DNA from: Candidatus Micrarchaeota archaeon CG1_02_47_40
Lineage (GTDB): Archaea; Micrarchaeota; Micrarchaeia; Anstonellales; CG1-02-47-40
Direction of reading: 5' to 3'
Length of the DNA: 64,000 bases
Assembly: GCA_001871475.1 (NCBI GenBank)
Contig: MNVE01000009.1
Coordinates: 149,120 to 213,119, forward strand
The translations under genes were made by a program, and so were the position numbers. The notes under the pieces were generated by a model. The model ran no database searches. It was not told the DNA's origin and saw only the letters and a program-made list of their open reading frames with translations. Shown one piece after another: positions 7,924 through 16,022 of the stretch (positions are counted from its first letter, which is position 1; each line of letters begins with the position of its first letter).

Positions 7924-7939
7924 ATGCCATATATTGTGG
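7924..7939. promoter_or_regulatory. NrdR-box-like palindrome 2 (imperfect)
   Basis: ATGCCATATATTGTGG matches 12 of 16 positions of box 1 and starts exactly 32 bases later, about three helical turns. Tandem boxes with 31-32 bp spacing are the known arrangement for NrdR binding. The right half is well conserved and the left half degenerate. Confidence 0.55.
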
Positions 7940-7979
7940 TTTGCACTGTCGAACGATATTCGCATTGTGGGGCGATTCT

Positions 7980-10900
7980 ATGAAGGAAGAAACGGTGCAA
8001 AAGGAGAAGGGAACCGGCATTAGCGTTGCACGTCTTTTTACCCAAAAAGGGGAAAACCCGTTTGAGAAAATTGAATACGAAAAGAGAAATGCTAAAATAA
8101 GCGAGCCTGACGGCAGGGTGGTTTTTGAACTAAAGGATGTTAGCGTGCCAAGAGGATGGTCGCAGCTTGCCACCGACATCGCAGTTTCAAAATATTTCAG
8201 GAAAACAGGCGTGCCGAACACCGGGCACGAAACCTCCGTGAAGGAAGTGATATATAGGATTGCCCATACCTTGCGAGTGGCAGGGGAGAGCAGGGGTTAT
8301 TTTGCCTCGGAAGGGGATGCGGATGCTTTTGAGGCGGAGCTTTCCTACTTGATGCTGACGCAAAGGGGCGCATTCAACTCCCCGGTGTGGTTCAACTGCG
8401 GATTGTACAGTACTTATGGAATAGTTGGAGGGGGAGGGTGCTGGTATTTTGACGAAAAGGACTCCTCTTTCAAATCCCTTGAGAACAATTACGAGCGCCC
8501 GCAGTGCTCCGCCTGCTTCATACAAGCTGTTGACGACGACCTGATGTCCATATTTGAGCTTGCAAAAAACGAGGCGCGCCTTTTCAAGTACGGCTCGGGG
8601 ACTGGAACTAATTTCTCAAAATTGAGGGCGAAGAATGAGAAGCTCTCCGGCGGAGGCACCTCGTCAGGATTGATGAGCTTTCTGGAGGTGCTTGACAGGG
8701 GGGCTGGCGCCACAAAATCCGGGGGCACCACAAGAAGGGCTGCGAAAATGGTGTGCCTTGACATAGATCACCCGGAGATAGTGGATTTCATCAACTGGAA
8801 AGTCAGGGAGGAAAAGAAGGTGCATGCACTTATTTCTGCGGGCTATTCCTCGGATTTCAACGGTGATGCGTACCATACGATTTCGGGGCAGAATTCTAAC
8901 AACTCCGTGCGCATAACGGATGAGTTTATGCAGGCATACTTAAACGGGCTTAAATGGAGCACGAAAGGGAGGATGGATGGGAAGCCCGTAGATGAGTATG
9001 ATGCAAAGGACCTCATGAAAATGATTGCTGCGGCTGCATGGGAGTGTGCCGACCCCGGGGTGCAGTTTGACACAACAATTAATGCATGGCATACCTGCCC
9101 GAATTCAGGGAGGATAAATGCATCTAACCCGTGCAGCGAGTACATGTTTCTTGACAATTCAGCATGTAATCTTTCTTCTCTCAATATAACAAAGTTTGCA
9201 GATGATGCGGGAAGGATTGATTTGCAGAAATTCAGGCATGCAGTGAAAATATTCACTACCGCAATGGAGATAATAGTTGATTTTTCCTCTTACCCTACAA
9301 AGGAGATTGCACAGAACAGCCATATTTTCCGCCCGCTTGGCTTGGGGTATGCAAATCTTGGGACGTGGCTTACGATAAGCGGATTGCCTTATGATAGCGA
9401 AAAAGGAAGGGCTGCCGCAGCTGCAATCACTGCCATACTCACAGGTGAGGCATACGCGGTTTCTGCGGAACTTGCGGGAAGAATGGGCCCTTTTGAAGCA
9501 TATGAAAAAAACCGTGATGCGATGCTTGCAGTGATAAAAAAACACCGCAATTGCGCTGCAAAAATAAGCGAGAAGGATTGCCCCGAGTATCTTCTAAAAG
9601 GGGCAAGGGAGTGCTGGGATATTGCGCTTGAGGAGGGGGAGCGGCACGGATATAGAAATGCACAGGTCAGCGTGCTTGCGCCAACCGGCACCATCGGATT
9701 ACTCATGGACTGCGACACCACCGGGGTGGAGCCGGAATTTGCGCTTGTGAAATGGAAAAAATTGGCAGGCGGGGGCTATTTCAAAATAGTTAACCATTCC
9801 ATGGAGCAGTCGCTTTTGAATTTGGGATATGCTGTGCCACAGGTTGAGGAGATAAAAAAATATGTCATAGGGCACGGCACGCTTGATGATGCACCGTATA
9901 TGAATCCGGATGCGCTTCGCGCGCTTGGGTATTCTGATGAGCAGATAAAGGAGGCTGCCGCGTATGTAAAAAGGATGGGCAGCATTGATGAATGGACTCC
10001 GCATGTGAACATGGCGGAGCTTAAGAAGAAGGGGCTTTCCGAAGAGCAGATTGGGGAGGCAAGGATTTATGTCGGCGGGGCGGAAATGCTTGAGGGCGCG
10101 CCCTACATCTCCGCAGAGCAGTTAGCAGTGTTTGACTGCGCAAACCGCTGCGGGGCGGGAAAGCGCTTCATAGAGCCGATGGGGCATGTGCGCATGATGG
10201 CTGCGGTGCAGCCCTTCATTTCAGGCGCGATTTCAAAAACGATAAACATGCCAAAGGAAAGCACCATTGAGGAAGTGGAGAGGCTGTACTTAGAGTCGTG
10301 GAAGATGGGGCTGAAAGCGGTTGCGATTTACCGCGACGGCTCAAAGATGTCGCAGCCGCTCTCGGCAAAAAGCGGGGAGAATGGGTGCTGCAAGGAGAAA
10401 GACGATGAAAAGGAAGAGAAAATAGAAAGGGGAAAGAAAGAGGCGCTTCCCAAAAAAAGGTACGGCTTCACTGTTGAGTCGCTGGTTGGAGGGCATAAGG
10501 TGTTTTTGAGGACAGGGGAGTATGCGGACGGGCGGCTCGGGGAGATTTTCATTGACATGCACAAGGAGGGGGCGGCTTACCGCAGTTTGCTGAATTGCTT
10601 TGCGATTTCAATTTCAATCGGCTTGCAGTACGGGGTGCCCCTGCAAAAATACGTTGATTCGTTCACTTTCACGCGCTTTGAGCCGAACGGGATGGTGGAC
10701 CACCCGAACATAAAGAGCGCTACCAGCATACTTGATTTCATCTTCAGGGTGGTGGGGATGGAGTATTTGGGAAGGACTGATTTCCTGCATGTGAAGCCCA
10801 AGGTGGTGGATGAGATACAGGGGATGCACGGCGGGAATGGGAATGGCTTGCACCACATCCCAAGCAGCGAACTGATTTCCGGGGGACGCACAAGCATAAA

Positions 10901-11054
10901 GGAATGGCTGCCAAAAGATGATGCCGGGCCGGATAAGCAGCTTTCCGAGCTTATGGGAGACGCGCCTGCCTGCGACGTGTGCGGGCATATTACAGTCAGG
11001 AACGGCTCGTGCTACAAATGCTTAAACTGCGGCAATTCGATGGGATGCTCTTGA
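7980..11054 (+). CDS. nrdJ: Class II (adenosylcobalamin-dependent) ribonucleotide reductase
   Basis: This 1024-residue enzyme reduces ribonucleotides to deoxyribonucleotides using coenzyme B12 and needs no oxygen. The substrate-pocket cysteine is in CSACFIQ, the active-site NPCSE motif follows, and its redox partner is in [10 protein letters not shown]. The nucleotide-binding loop region [13 protein letters not shown] is present. A TSCPD-like domain near the C-terminus (from about residue 830) and a final cysteine cluster CDVCGHI...CYKCLNCG match vitamin-B12-dependent reductases. I start at ATG 7980, after GGGGCG, rather than the upstream 7941 start. The hydrogenase protease gene overlaps its end by 10 bases, suggesting co-transcription. 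Confidence 0.95.
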   Translation: MKEETVQKEKGTGISVARLFTQKGENPFEKIEYEKRNAKISEPDGRVVFELKDVSVPRGWSQLATDIAVSKYFRKTGVPNTGHETSVKEVIYRIAHTLRVAGESRGYFASEGDADAFEAELSYLMLTQRGAFNSPVWFNCGLYSTYGIVGGGGCWYFDEKDSSFKSLENNYERPQCSACFIQAVDDDLMSIFELAKNEARLFKYGSGTGTNFSKLRAKNEKLSGGGTSSGLMSFLEVLDRGAGATKSGGTTRRAAKMVCLDIDHPEIVDFINWKVREEKKVHALISAGYSSDFNGDAYHTISGQNSNNSVRITDEFMQAYLNGLKWSTKGRMDGKPVDEYDAKDLMKMIAAAAWECADPGVQFDTTINAWHTCPNSGRINASNPCSEYMFLDNSACNLSSLNITKFADDAGRIDLQKFRHAVKIFTTAMEIIVDFSSYPTKEIAQNSHIFRPLGLGYANLGTWLTISGLPYDSEKGRAAAAAITAILTGEAYAVSAELAGRMGPFEAYEKNRDAMLAVIKKHRNCAAKISEKDCPEYLLKGARECWDIALEEGERHGYRNAQVSVLAPTGTIGLLMDCDTTGVEPEFALVKWKKLAGGGYFKIVNHSMEQSLLNLGYAVPQVEEIKKYVIGHGTLDDAPYMNPDALRALGYSDEQIKEAAAYVKRMGSIDEWTPHVNMAELKKKGLSEEQIGEARIYVGGAEMLEGAPYISAEQLAVFDCANRCGAGKRFIEPMGHVRMMAAVQPFISGAISKTINMPKESTIEEVERLYLESWKMGLKAVAIYRDGSKMSQPLSAKSGENGCCKEKDDEKEEKIERGKKEALPKKRYGFTVESLVGGHKVFLRTGEYADGRLGEIFIDMHKEGAAYRSLLNCFAISISIGLQYGVPLQKYVDSFTFTRFEPNGMVDHPNIKSATSILDFIFRVVGMEYLGRTDFLHVKPKVVDEIQGMHGGNGNGLHHIPSSELISGGRTSIKEWLPKDDAGPDKQLSELMGDAPACDVCGHITVRNGSCYKCLNCGNSMGCS

Positions 11055-11428
11055 AAATACTCGTATTTGGCAACCCCCTTGTGAAGGAGGATTCACTTCC
11101 TTTAAGGGTAATGGGAAAATTGCAGGGGAAATTTCCGAAAATAGAGTTTGTGCTTCTTGATGCGGCTGAAAACATTCCGGAGAAAGAGGATTTGATTATA
11201 CTGGATACTGTTTTTGGCATAAAGACGGTGAAAATGATAGAAGAGCTGGAGATTTTCGTGCAAAACAAGAAATTGACGATGCACGACTGTGATTTGGGGT
11301 TTCAGCTTCTTGTGATGAAGAAGATGGGCTTGCTTGGAAAAGTGAAAATAATAGGGGTGCCGCCGGAGTATGGAGAGGAAAAGGCGCGAAATGCGGTTGA
11401 GAGGGCGATAAGAAAACTTTGCAAATAA
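11045..11428 (+). CDS. [NiFe] hydrogenase maturation endopeptidase
   Basis: This 127-residue protein should clip the C-terminal tail of the hydrogenase large subunit after nickel insertion. The start [12 protein letters not shown] corresponds to the GNP..-D nickel-sensing motif. [21 protein letters not shown] near residue 76 and IIGVPPE fit the HycI/HyaD fold. The ATG at 11045 lies inside the end of nrdJ; the ORF-track start at 10979 would overlap far more. It is convergent with the hydrogenase operon, whose large subunit (11969-13255) carries a short tail after its last cysteine motif and is the likely substrate. Confidence 0.82.
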   Translation: MLLKILVFGNPLVKEDSLPLRVMGKLQGKFPKIEFVLLDAAENIPEKEDLIILDTVFGIKTVKMIEELEIFVQNKKLTMHDCDLGFQLLVMKKMGLLGKVKIIGVPPEYGEEKARNAVERAIRKLCK

Positions 11429-11431
11429 TCC

Positions 11432-11953
11432 TTATCTTCTTCGCGGCTTCTCACCTTCAAGAAGCTGATTTATCGTGCTTATCACTTTTTCCCGCTCAAG
11501 CATGTCCAGGATGCCGCCAAAGAGGACCGGCAGGCTTATGCAAAGCTCGCCAGCCGCGTAATAAGAGTGGAAGCCGGAAAAATCGCGGGAGTATGTTTCG
11601 CTGGGCGGCAGGTAAAAAAAGAGTTCGTGCTTTTTGGAGTATAGCTTGCGTGCATTGTTTGCTATCTCGCCTGCTATTTTCTCGTCCGGTATCTTTAGTG
11701 AAATGTAATATACCATCTGCCCGTGCTTTGTAGAGATGGAGCCGTCTTGAGCTTTCTCCACCTTCAAATCATAGACCGCAAGCTTGACGCTGCCCTCGTA
11801 TTGTTGTATGCATTCATCCAGGTGTTTTTGCAGTCCGTTTTTCCCTTTCCAGGGGATGGAAACGCCTTCCAGCTCCCTGTACAGGATAAACGTTTCTCTC
11901 TTTTCTTCCTCTTTCTTTGGCGCTTGCACCATCAGTTGCATTATCGGCAGCAT
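11432..11953 (-). CDS. Unknown protein in hydrogenase operon
   Basis: I do not recognise this 173-residue soluble protein. It follows the large-subunit gene by 15 bases, and GAAGGTG precedes its ATG, so it is the last gene of the hydrogenase operon. There is no signal peptide or membrane helix. It has a helical, charged start (APKKEEEKRETFILYREL), an alpha/beta middle and a basic end (GEKPRRR). It carries only two cysteines, in DECIQQYEG and GELCISLPV, with no paired motif, so an Fe-S electron carrier is unlikely. A regulatory, assembly or partner role is possible from position only. It meets the maturation protease gene tail to tail, 3 bases apart. Confidence 0.7.
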   Translation of the reverse strand: MLPIMQLMVQAPKKEEEKRETFILYRELEGVSIPWKGKNGLQKHLDECIQQYEGSVKLAVYDLKVEKAQDGSISTKHGQMVYYISLKIPDEKIAGEIANNARKLYSKKHELFFYLPPSETYSRDFSGFHSYYAAGELCISLPVLFGGILDMLEREKVISTINQLLEGEKPRRR

Positions 11954-11968
11954 TTTTGCACCTTCAAT

Positions 11969-13255
11969 TTATTTCCTGTTCCACTTCACCTTCAAAAAAT
12001 GCGTGGCACAGCTCATGCAGGGGTCGTATGCGCGTATGAGCTTCTCTATATCGTGCTCTATCGTGTGCTCATCCAGGTGGATGTGCGACTGCACAAGGCG
12101 GGCAATATCATGCTCTATCTGTATCTGGTTCTGCGCGGTTGGTATCACTAGGTTGGCATCAATAACTTTTCCCTCCTTGCCGAGCTTAACCTCGTAATAG
12201 AGCACCCCCCTTGGCGCCTCTATCGCGCCGACTCCCACTCCCTCCTTTGGCAGAATGGGCTTTTTCTCCTCATCAGTGAATTCCATTCCTTCAAGAAGCT
12301 CGCAGGAATAATCTATTGAGTGCAGAATTTCAATTGCCTGCGCAAGGTTTGAAAGAAAAACATCATGCGAGGGAAAGCGGGTTAGGTATTTTTTGCAATC
12401 TTTTTTCGTTTCCCTGTGAAGGTGCTCCTTGTTGGTATTCGTCCTTGCAAGCGCGCCTACGCTATAGCCTTTCAAATCAAGCACGAAGCCGGTCGCCTGT
12501 GAATAGGGCATCACCACCCTGTGAAGATGGTTGAAGAAATTTGACTCTGGTATGCAAAGCCCGTTTGAATCGCAGAGCTTGTTCCCAGTATAAGTATAAT
12601 CCTCGCTCATAAGAGAGACGAAATTCGAATCGGTTTCAAAGGAAAACGGCTGTTTTGAGAAGAGTTCTATCAGTTCAAGCACCTTTGGGCGCACCGTATT
12701 CAACTGCACAACAAGCGCGCGCGCATCCTCCTTTTTCGGGGTGTTTGAAAAATACCCCACATTCTGGAAGGTGGAGTGTATCGCCCTGCCTGCGATTTTG
12801 GTGCACAGTTCGTTGCCTGCCTTCTTCACCTCAAAGCAGTCTTTCACCCATTTCTCCTCTTCCCCCTTAAACTCAAATACCGAATCCTTGCCGAAAATAT
12901 CCGGCATGCAAAAGAGATAGAGGTGCATCGCATGGTCGCGTATCCAAAGCCCCATATTGTTTAGTTTGCGCAAAGCGGCTGTTTGCGCGCTTGGGGCAAA
13001 TCCAACTGCATTCTCAACCGCCTCCATGCAGCAGGTTAAATGCGCTATGCTGCATGTGCCGCATATCCTGCTTACAAGTTGAGGGACTGTATTGAAGGGC
13101 TTTCCGCGCACCGCCTGCGTGTAAAATCGCTTATTCTCATTTATCACAAGCTTTGCGGACTGCACAATGTTGTCGCGCACTGAAACTGTAAGGGCGGCAT
13201 GCCCCTCAATTTTGCTTATCCCCTCAATGTTTATGTCAAAATCCCTTCCATGCAT
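11969..13255 (-). CDS. [NiFe] hydrogenase large (catalytic) subunit
   Basis: This 428-residue subunit holds the NiFe centre. The N-terminal ligand motif is RICGTCSIAH near residue 63 and the C-terminal motif is DPCMSCATH at about 411-419, so all four cysteine ligands are present. Nine residues (FLKVKWNRK) follow the last histidine and are the expected target of the protease encoded at 11045. The absence of a signal peptide and the cytosolic-type small subunit favour a group 3-like soluble enzyme. It overlaps nothing and starts 6 bases after the small-subunit stop. No diaphorase or F420-binding subunit is encoded in the window. Confidence 0.9.
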   Translation of the reverse strand: MHGRDFDINIEGISKIEGHAALTVSVRDNIVQSAKLVINENKRFYTQAVRGKPFNTVPQLVSRICGTCSIAHLTCCMEAVENAVGFAPSAQTAALRKLNNMGLWIRDHAMHLYLFCMPDIFGKDSVFEFKGEEEKWVKDCFEVKKAGNELCTKIAGRAIHSTFQNVGYFSNTPKKEDARALVVQLNTVRPKVLELIELFSKQPFSFETDSNFVSLMSEDYTYTGNKLCDSNGLCIPESNFFNHLHRVVMPYSQATGFVLDLKGYSVGALARTNTNKEHLHRETKKDCKKYLTRFPSHDVFLSNLAQAIEILHSIDYSCELLEGMEFTDEEKKPILPKEGVGVGAIEAPRGVLYYEVKLGKEGKVIDANLVIPTAQNQIQIEHDIARLVQSHIHLDEHTIEHDIEKLIRAYDPCMSCATHFLKVKWNRK

Positions 13256-13261
13256 ATGGCA

Positions 13262-13765
13262 TCAAACCTCTGATTTTTTTCTTATGCCGAATTCCAAAAG
13301 CGCATCCTCAACGGCTTTCACGAAAGCCGCCTCATCCATGGGGCAGCCATTCACCACCCCGTCAACTTTCACGTGCTCGCCTATGGGAGTCACCTTCTCT
13401 TTGTGCCCGAACCTCTCCATTATTGGTTTTATTTCAGCAAGCGTCTTTTCATCGAAATTATTTCTCTGTGAGGAGGGGGCGCCGTTTGCCGCGCACGAAC
13501 CGATTGCTATCACTTTTTTTGCATTCTTTCTTATCCTGCGGAGCAGGTTTTCCTCCTTGAAAGTGGAAATCGCGCCTTCTATGAACGCCACGTCAAGCCC
13601 GCCATCCCCGTCCAGTTCATTCTTCTTTTTCAGCGCGCGCGCATATTTTATTTCCAAAAGGCTTCCCCATTCTGCATACTTGTAATTCAGCGATTCTATC
13701 ATTACCATTATGCAGCCCTCGCAGCCCGTGAATGAGAAAAAGCCCACCTTTAGTTTGTTTTGCAT
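13262..13765 (-). CDS. [NiFe] hydrogenase small subunit
   Basis: This 167-residue protein should carry the proximal [4Fe-4S] cluster that takes electrons from the NiFe site. The cluster cysteines are in FTGCEGC near residue 14, IGSCAANG and VNGCPMD. There is no Tat signal and no extra ferredoxin domain, so it is the short cytosolic form. I choose ATG 13765. The ORF track uses a TTG at 13795 that would overlap the upstream gene, and neither start has a clear Shine-Dalgarno. It is transcribed just before the large subunit. Confidence 0.88.
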   Translation of the reverse strand: MQNKLKVGFFSFTGCEGCIMVMIESLNYKYAEWGSLLEIKYARALKKKNELDGDGGLDVAFIEGAISTFKEENLLRRIRKNAKKVIAIGSCAANGAPSSQRNNFDEKTLAEIKPIMERFGHKEKVTPIGEHVKVDGVVNGCPMDEAAFVKAVEDALLEFGIRKKSEV

Positions 13766-13787
13766 AACGATGCAGCTCGGTAAAAAA

Positions 13788-14291
13788 TCAAACAAATGCG
13801 TTCATTATTCCGGTGAATGCGTTTGCAACCGACCAGAAAAAGCCCCGCAGGAAATCCCCTGGGAATTCCACTTTTATTTCCCCGTTTCCTATCGCAAGCC
13901 GCATTTCCTTTGCCTCATCCTTTGAGTTATATATTTTCTCCGCAGTTTCCTCGCTCGTGCTTATCGTTATTGTGGGGTTGGGGTAGGCGCCAAGCAAAAC
14001 CGAGTCAAGCTGAAGAATTCCTGCTGTGTTTTTGTGCGCCGATGCCTTTATCCGCACTTCTTCCCCCTCATTTGTTTTTATTAGTGTGTTTATTCTCTCG
14101 TTGGAACTGATGAATGGAGAGAGGGTGCTTGGGAGTTTTTCCGCCGCCTTTTCATTCAAGAGAGTTAGCTTTTCCTGCTGTATCTGCCCACCAACGAAAT
14201 AAGACTGCATCATGCGCTCGGAGAATGCGCCTGCGAAAAGCGCGCCTGCAAGAAGAAACGAGAATAAAAGAAAAATGAATGCTCCCCTCAT
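13788..14291 (-). CDS. Membrane-anchored protein upstream of hydrogenase genes
   Basis: This 167-residue protein begins with one hydrophobic segment, GAFIFLLFSFLLAGALFAGAF, acting as a signal peptide or anchor. The rest is predicted outside: VGGQIQQEKLTLLNEKAAEK and a beta-rich region. A moderately hydrophobic C-terminus (GFFWSVANAFTGIMNAFV) could touch the membrane. The ATG at 14291 has GGGTGG seven bases before it and is better than the GTG at 14300. It ends 23 bases before the small-subunit ATG and is probably in the same operon. I do not recognise the family; a link to the hydrogenase is positional only. Confidence 0.65.
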   Translation of the reverse strand: MRGAFIFLLFSFLLAGALFAGAFSERMMQSYFVGGQIQQEKLTLLNEKAAEKLPSTLSPFISSNERINTLIKTNEGEEVRIKASAHKNTAGILQLDSVLLGAYPNPTITISTSEETAEKIYNSKDEAKEMRLAIGNGEIKVEFPGDFLRGFFWSVANAFTGIMNAFV

Positions 14292-14345
14292 CAAAACCAC
14301 CCGAAGAAGGATGGGGAGGGGAGGTTAAAAAGAGTTTCTTAGTTT

Positions 14346-15359
14346 TCAATCCGTCAGCCCGTTTGCCCCAACACGGAAAACGCATTCCCCATCAGGCAGG
14401 GATGGCGAATCCACCAACCTTGCAATCCTCTTATCCTCTTTTCCCTTCCTTAAGTATATCCTGTAGGTGGAGGAGTGAGCCAATACGTGCCCTCCAATAG
14501 GGGTGGTCGGGTCCCCGAACATTATTCCCGGATTGTCCATAACCTGGTTGGTGATGTAAACTGCCAGGTTGAACTGGTCTGCCAATTTTTGGAGCATGTG
14601 CACGTGCTTGTTCAGCTTCTGCTGGCGCTCCCCAAGCGCGGCCCTTCCCACGTAATCAGCCCTAAAATGCGCTGTCATTGAATCCACGACTATCAGTTTT
14701 ATGTTGTTCTTCTTTATCATCTCATCCGCTTTCTCTATTAGCACTATCTGGTGGTCGGAGTTGAGCGCCTTTGCCACGTGTATGTTCTTTAGCACTTCCA
14801 GCGCATCCATCCCCTGCACTTCAGCAAGCTGTTTTACCCTCTCCGGGCGGAAGGTGCTTTCCGTATCCACTATGAGCACTCCCCCTCCAAGCCCGCCTTT
14901 CTCTTTGGGCTTTTGCACATTTACGGCGAGTTGGAAACCGAGCTGCGTTTTTCCTGAACTAAATTTCCCGTAACACTCGGTAATTGACTGCGTTTCCACC
15001 CCTCCACCTAAAAGGGCATCCAACTCGCTTGAGCCGGTTGTGACTCTTCCTACTGCTTTCCTTCTCTCAAGCAAATCATCTGCCCGTTCATAGCCCATCT
15101 CCAAACTATCCCGCGCGGCGGCGATTACTTTTTTTGCCGTTTCCACGCCTATTTCCGCAACTTCCGCCAGCTCGTGCTGTGAAGAGGCGGCTATTTTCTG
15201 CAAATCGCCGTAGCCGGCTTTTCTTAATTTATCAGCAGTAGCTGGCCCTATTCCCGGCAAATCCTCTAAGGAATGCGCAAGGTTTTTTGCCCTCGGCTCT
15301 TCTATCTCATCTTCTTCCATAATCGTCACTTCTTCTGCTTTTTCACTTCCCCTTGTCAT
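14346..15359 (-). CDS. radA: DNA repair and recombination protein RadA
   Basis: This 337-residue archaeal RecA/Rad51 recombinase forms filaments on single-stranded DNA for strand exchange. Helix-hairpin-helix residues LEDLPGIGPATADKLRKAGY lie near residue 32. The core has Walker A GKFSSGKTQ near residue 130, Walker B LIVVDSMTAHFR, and the ATP-cap and L2 region ITNQVMDNPG. The sequence after that, PIGGHVLAHSSTYRIYLRKG, is standard RadA. An acidic tail of ~25 residues precedes the HhH domain. It lies beside an RPA-like gene and the RFC large subunit, a replication/repair neighbourhood. Confidence 0.95.
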   Translation of the reverse strand: MTRGSEKAEEVTIMEEDEIEEPRAKNLAHSLEDLPGIGPATADKLRKAGYGDLQKIAASSQHELAEVAEIGVETAKKVIAAARDSLEMGYERADDLLERRKAVGRVTTGSSELDALLGGGVETQSITECYGKFSSGKTQLGFQLAVNVQKPKEKGGLGGGVLIVDTESTFRPERVKQLAEVQGMDALEVLKNIHVAKALNSDHQIVLIEKADEMIKKNNIKLIVVDSMTAHFRADYVGRAALGERQQKLNKHVHMLQKLADQFNLAVYITNQVMDNPGIMFGDPTTPIGGHVLAHSSTYRIYLRKGKEDKRIARLVDSPSLPDGECVFRVGANGLTD

Positions 15360-15383
15360 GTTATTACCTCCAAATTATTATAC

Positions 15384-15728
15384 TTATTCTCTCTTTGCAT
15401 TTGGAAAAACCAAAAGCTTCAGATTCCCTATTTTAAGGGAGTAGAAATCCGCGCCTGCCTTCGAAACGTTGTGCCACATCGCACCCACATTCTCGTAATT
15501 TGCCCGCCCATCCAGCCCTACTCCCGGCTGGACTATGCGGAAATCCGGGGTTTTTCCCTTCTTTTCACTGCTTTCCGGCTGTTCCCGTTTTCCTGCCGCC
15601 TCGCCTTCAGATTCGTTTAGAGTGGGGGGAGAGATGGGAGGGGCGACGCCATCTTGCCAGGCTCTTGAATGACTTTCATTTTTATTCTGGCAGGATGGCG
15701 TTGAGGGCATTTCATTTCCATATTTCAT
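15384..15728 (-). CDS. Small hypothetical protein with linker and beta-rich C-domain
   Basis: This 114-residue protein starts at MKYGNEMPS, where GAAGGTGG precedes the ATG, rather than at the ORF-track ATG 15755. A TATA-like CTTTATAAAG at about 15763 supports that choice. The first ~70 residues are polar, Pro- and Glu-rich and likely disordered. Residues about 75-114 (NVGAMWHNVSKAGADFYSLK and KLLVFPNAKRE) resemble small beta domains of DUF736 type, in which a kept W-x-N-x-S-K-x-G pattern precedes an FPN end. An inverted repeat of 17-base arms lies inside its 5' half. Function unknown. Confidence 0.6.
   Translation of the reverse strand: MKYGNEMPSTPSCQNKNESHSRAWQDGVAPPISPPTLNESEGEAAGKREQPESSEKKGKTPDFRIVQPGVGLDGRANYENVGAMWHNVSKAGADFYSLKIGNLKLLVFPNAKRE
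15644..15703. repeat. 60-bp inverted repeat inside a coding region
   Basis: CGACGCCATCTTGCCAG (15644-15660) and CTGGCAGGATGGCGTTG (15687-15703) are complementary over 17 bases, the two mismatches being G-U pairs. The loop is 26 nt. It lies in the disordered N-terminal coding part of the 15384 gene and looks like an inserted palindromic element. Confidence 0.6.
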
Positions 15729-15807
15729 GCAAACCACCTTCGCTAAGGTTGGCATTGAAGCGCTTTATAAAGAAAGGCAGGGGGTAGAAGTCCGACCCCT
15801 CCCATAC

Positions 15808-15836
15808 CCCTTTTTCTTTGGCAGAAAGAAAAAGGG
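15808..15836. repeat. Hairpin repeat, copy B (CCCTTTTTCTTT family)
   Basis: CCCTTTTTCTTT and AAAGAAAAAGGG are perfect inverted arms around five bases. The flanks, CCCATA before and GGGTTTCAC then CCAACACCGTG after, are shared with the tRNA-Arg intron copy at 56048-56179. Confidence 0.65.
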
Positions 15837-15851
15837 CTAAGGGTTTCACCC

Positions 15852-15906
15852 AACACCGTGCGAGCAGGCAGAATGAGAATCGTATTTACTCTGCTCTCAC
15901 GGTGTT
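15852..15906. repeat. Large hairpin with AACACCGTG arms
   Basis: AACACCGTG (15852) pairs with CACGGTGTT (15898). After a 2x2 internal loop, AGCAG pairs with CTGCT. This is a stable 14-bp interrupted stem. No reading frame of note crosses it, and it is adjacent to repeat copy B. Confidence 0.6.
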
Positions 15907-15908
15907 CC

Positions 15909-16022
15909 CCAAAAAGAAAAATTCTAGCTCTTCCCCCCCGCCAAAGAAAAACTCTAGTTCTTCACCCGCCAAAAGAAAGGGCCTGCACTTCACTCCCAAA
16001 AGAAAAACTCCGGCTCTTCACT
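15909..16022. repeat. Degenerate tandem repeat, ~28-bp unit, four copies
   Basis: Units starting CCAAA(A)RGAAAAAYTC...CTTCACTC begin at 15909, 15941, 15969 and 15996. The copies abut without unique spacers, so this is not a CRISPR array. Together with the two hairpins it fills the 294-bp gap between the 15384 gene and the RPA-like gene. Confidence 0.55.

Noticed and set aside
13766-13795. TTG-started extension of the hydrogenase small subunit
   Set aside because: It overlaps the upstream gene's stop and adds ten residues without family support; ATG 13765 is simpler.
15909-16022. Possible CRISPR array
   Set aside because: Repeat units abut with no unique spacers, differ from each other, and no cas genes are in the window.
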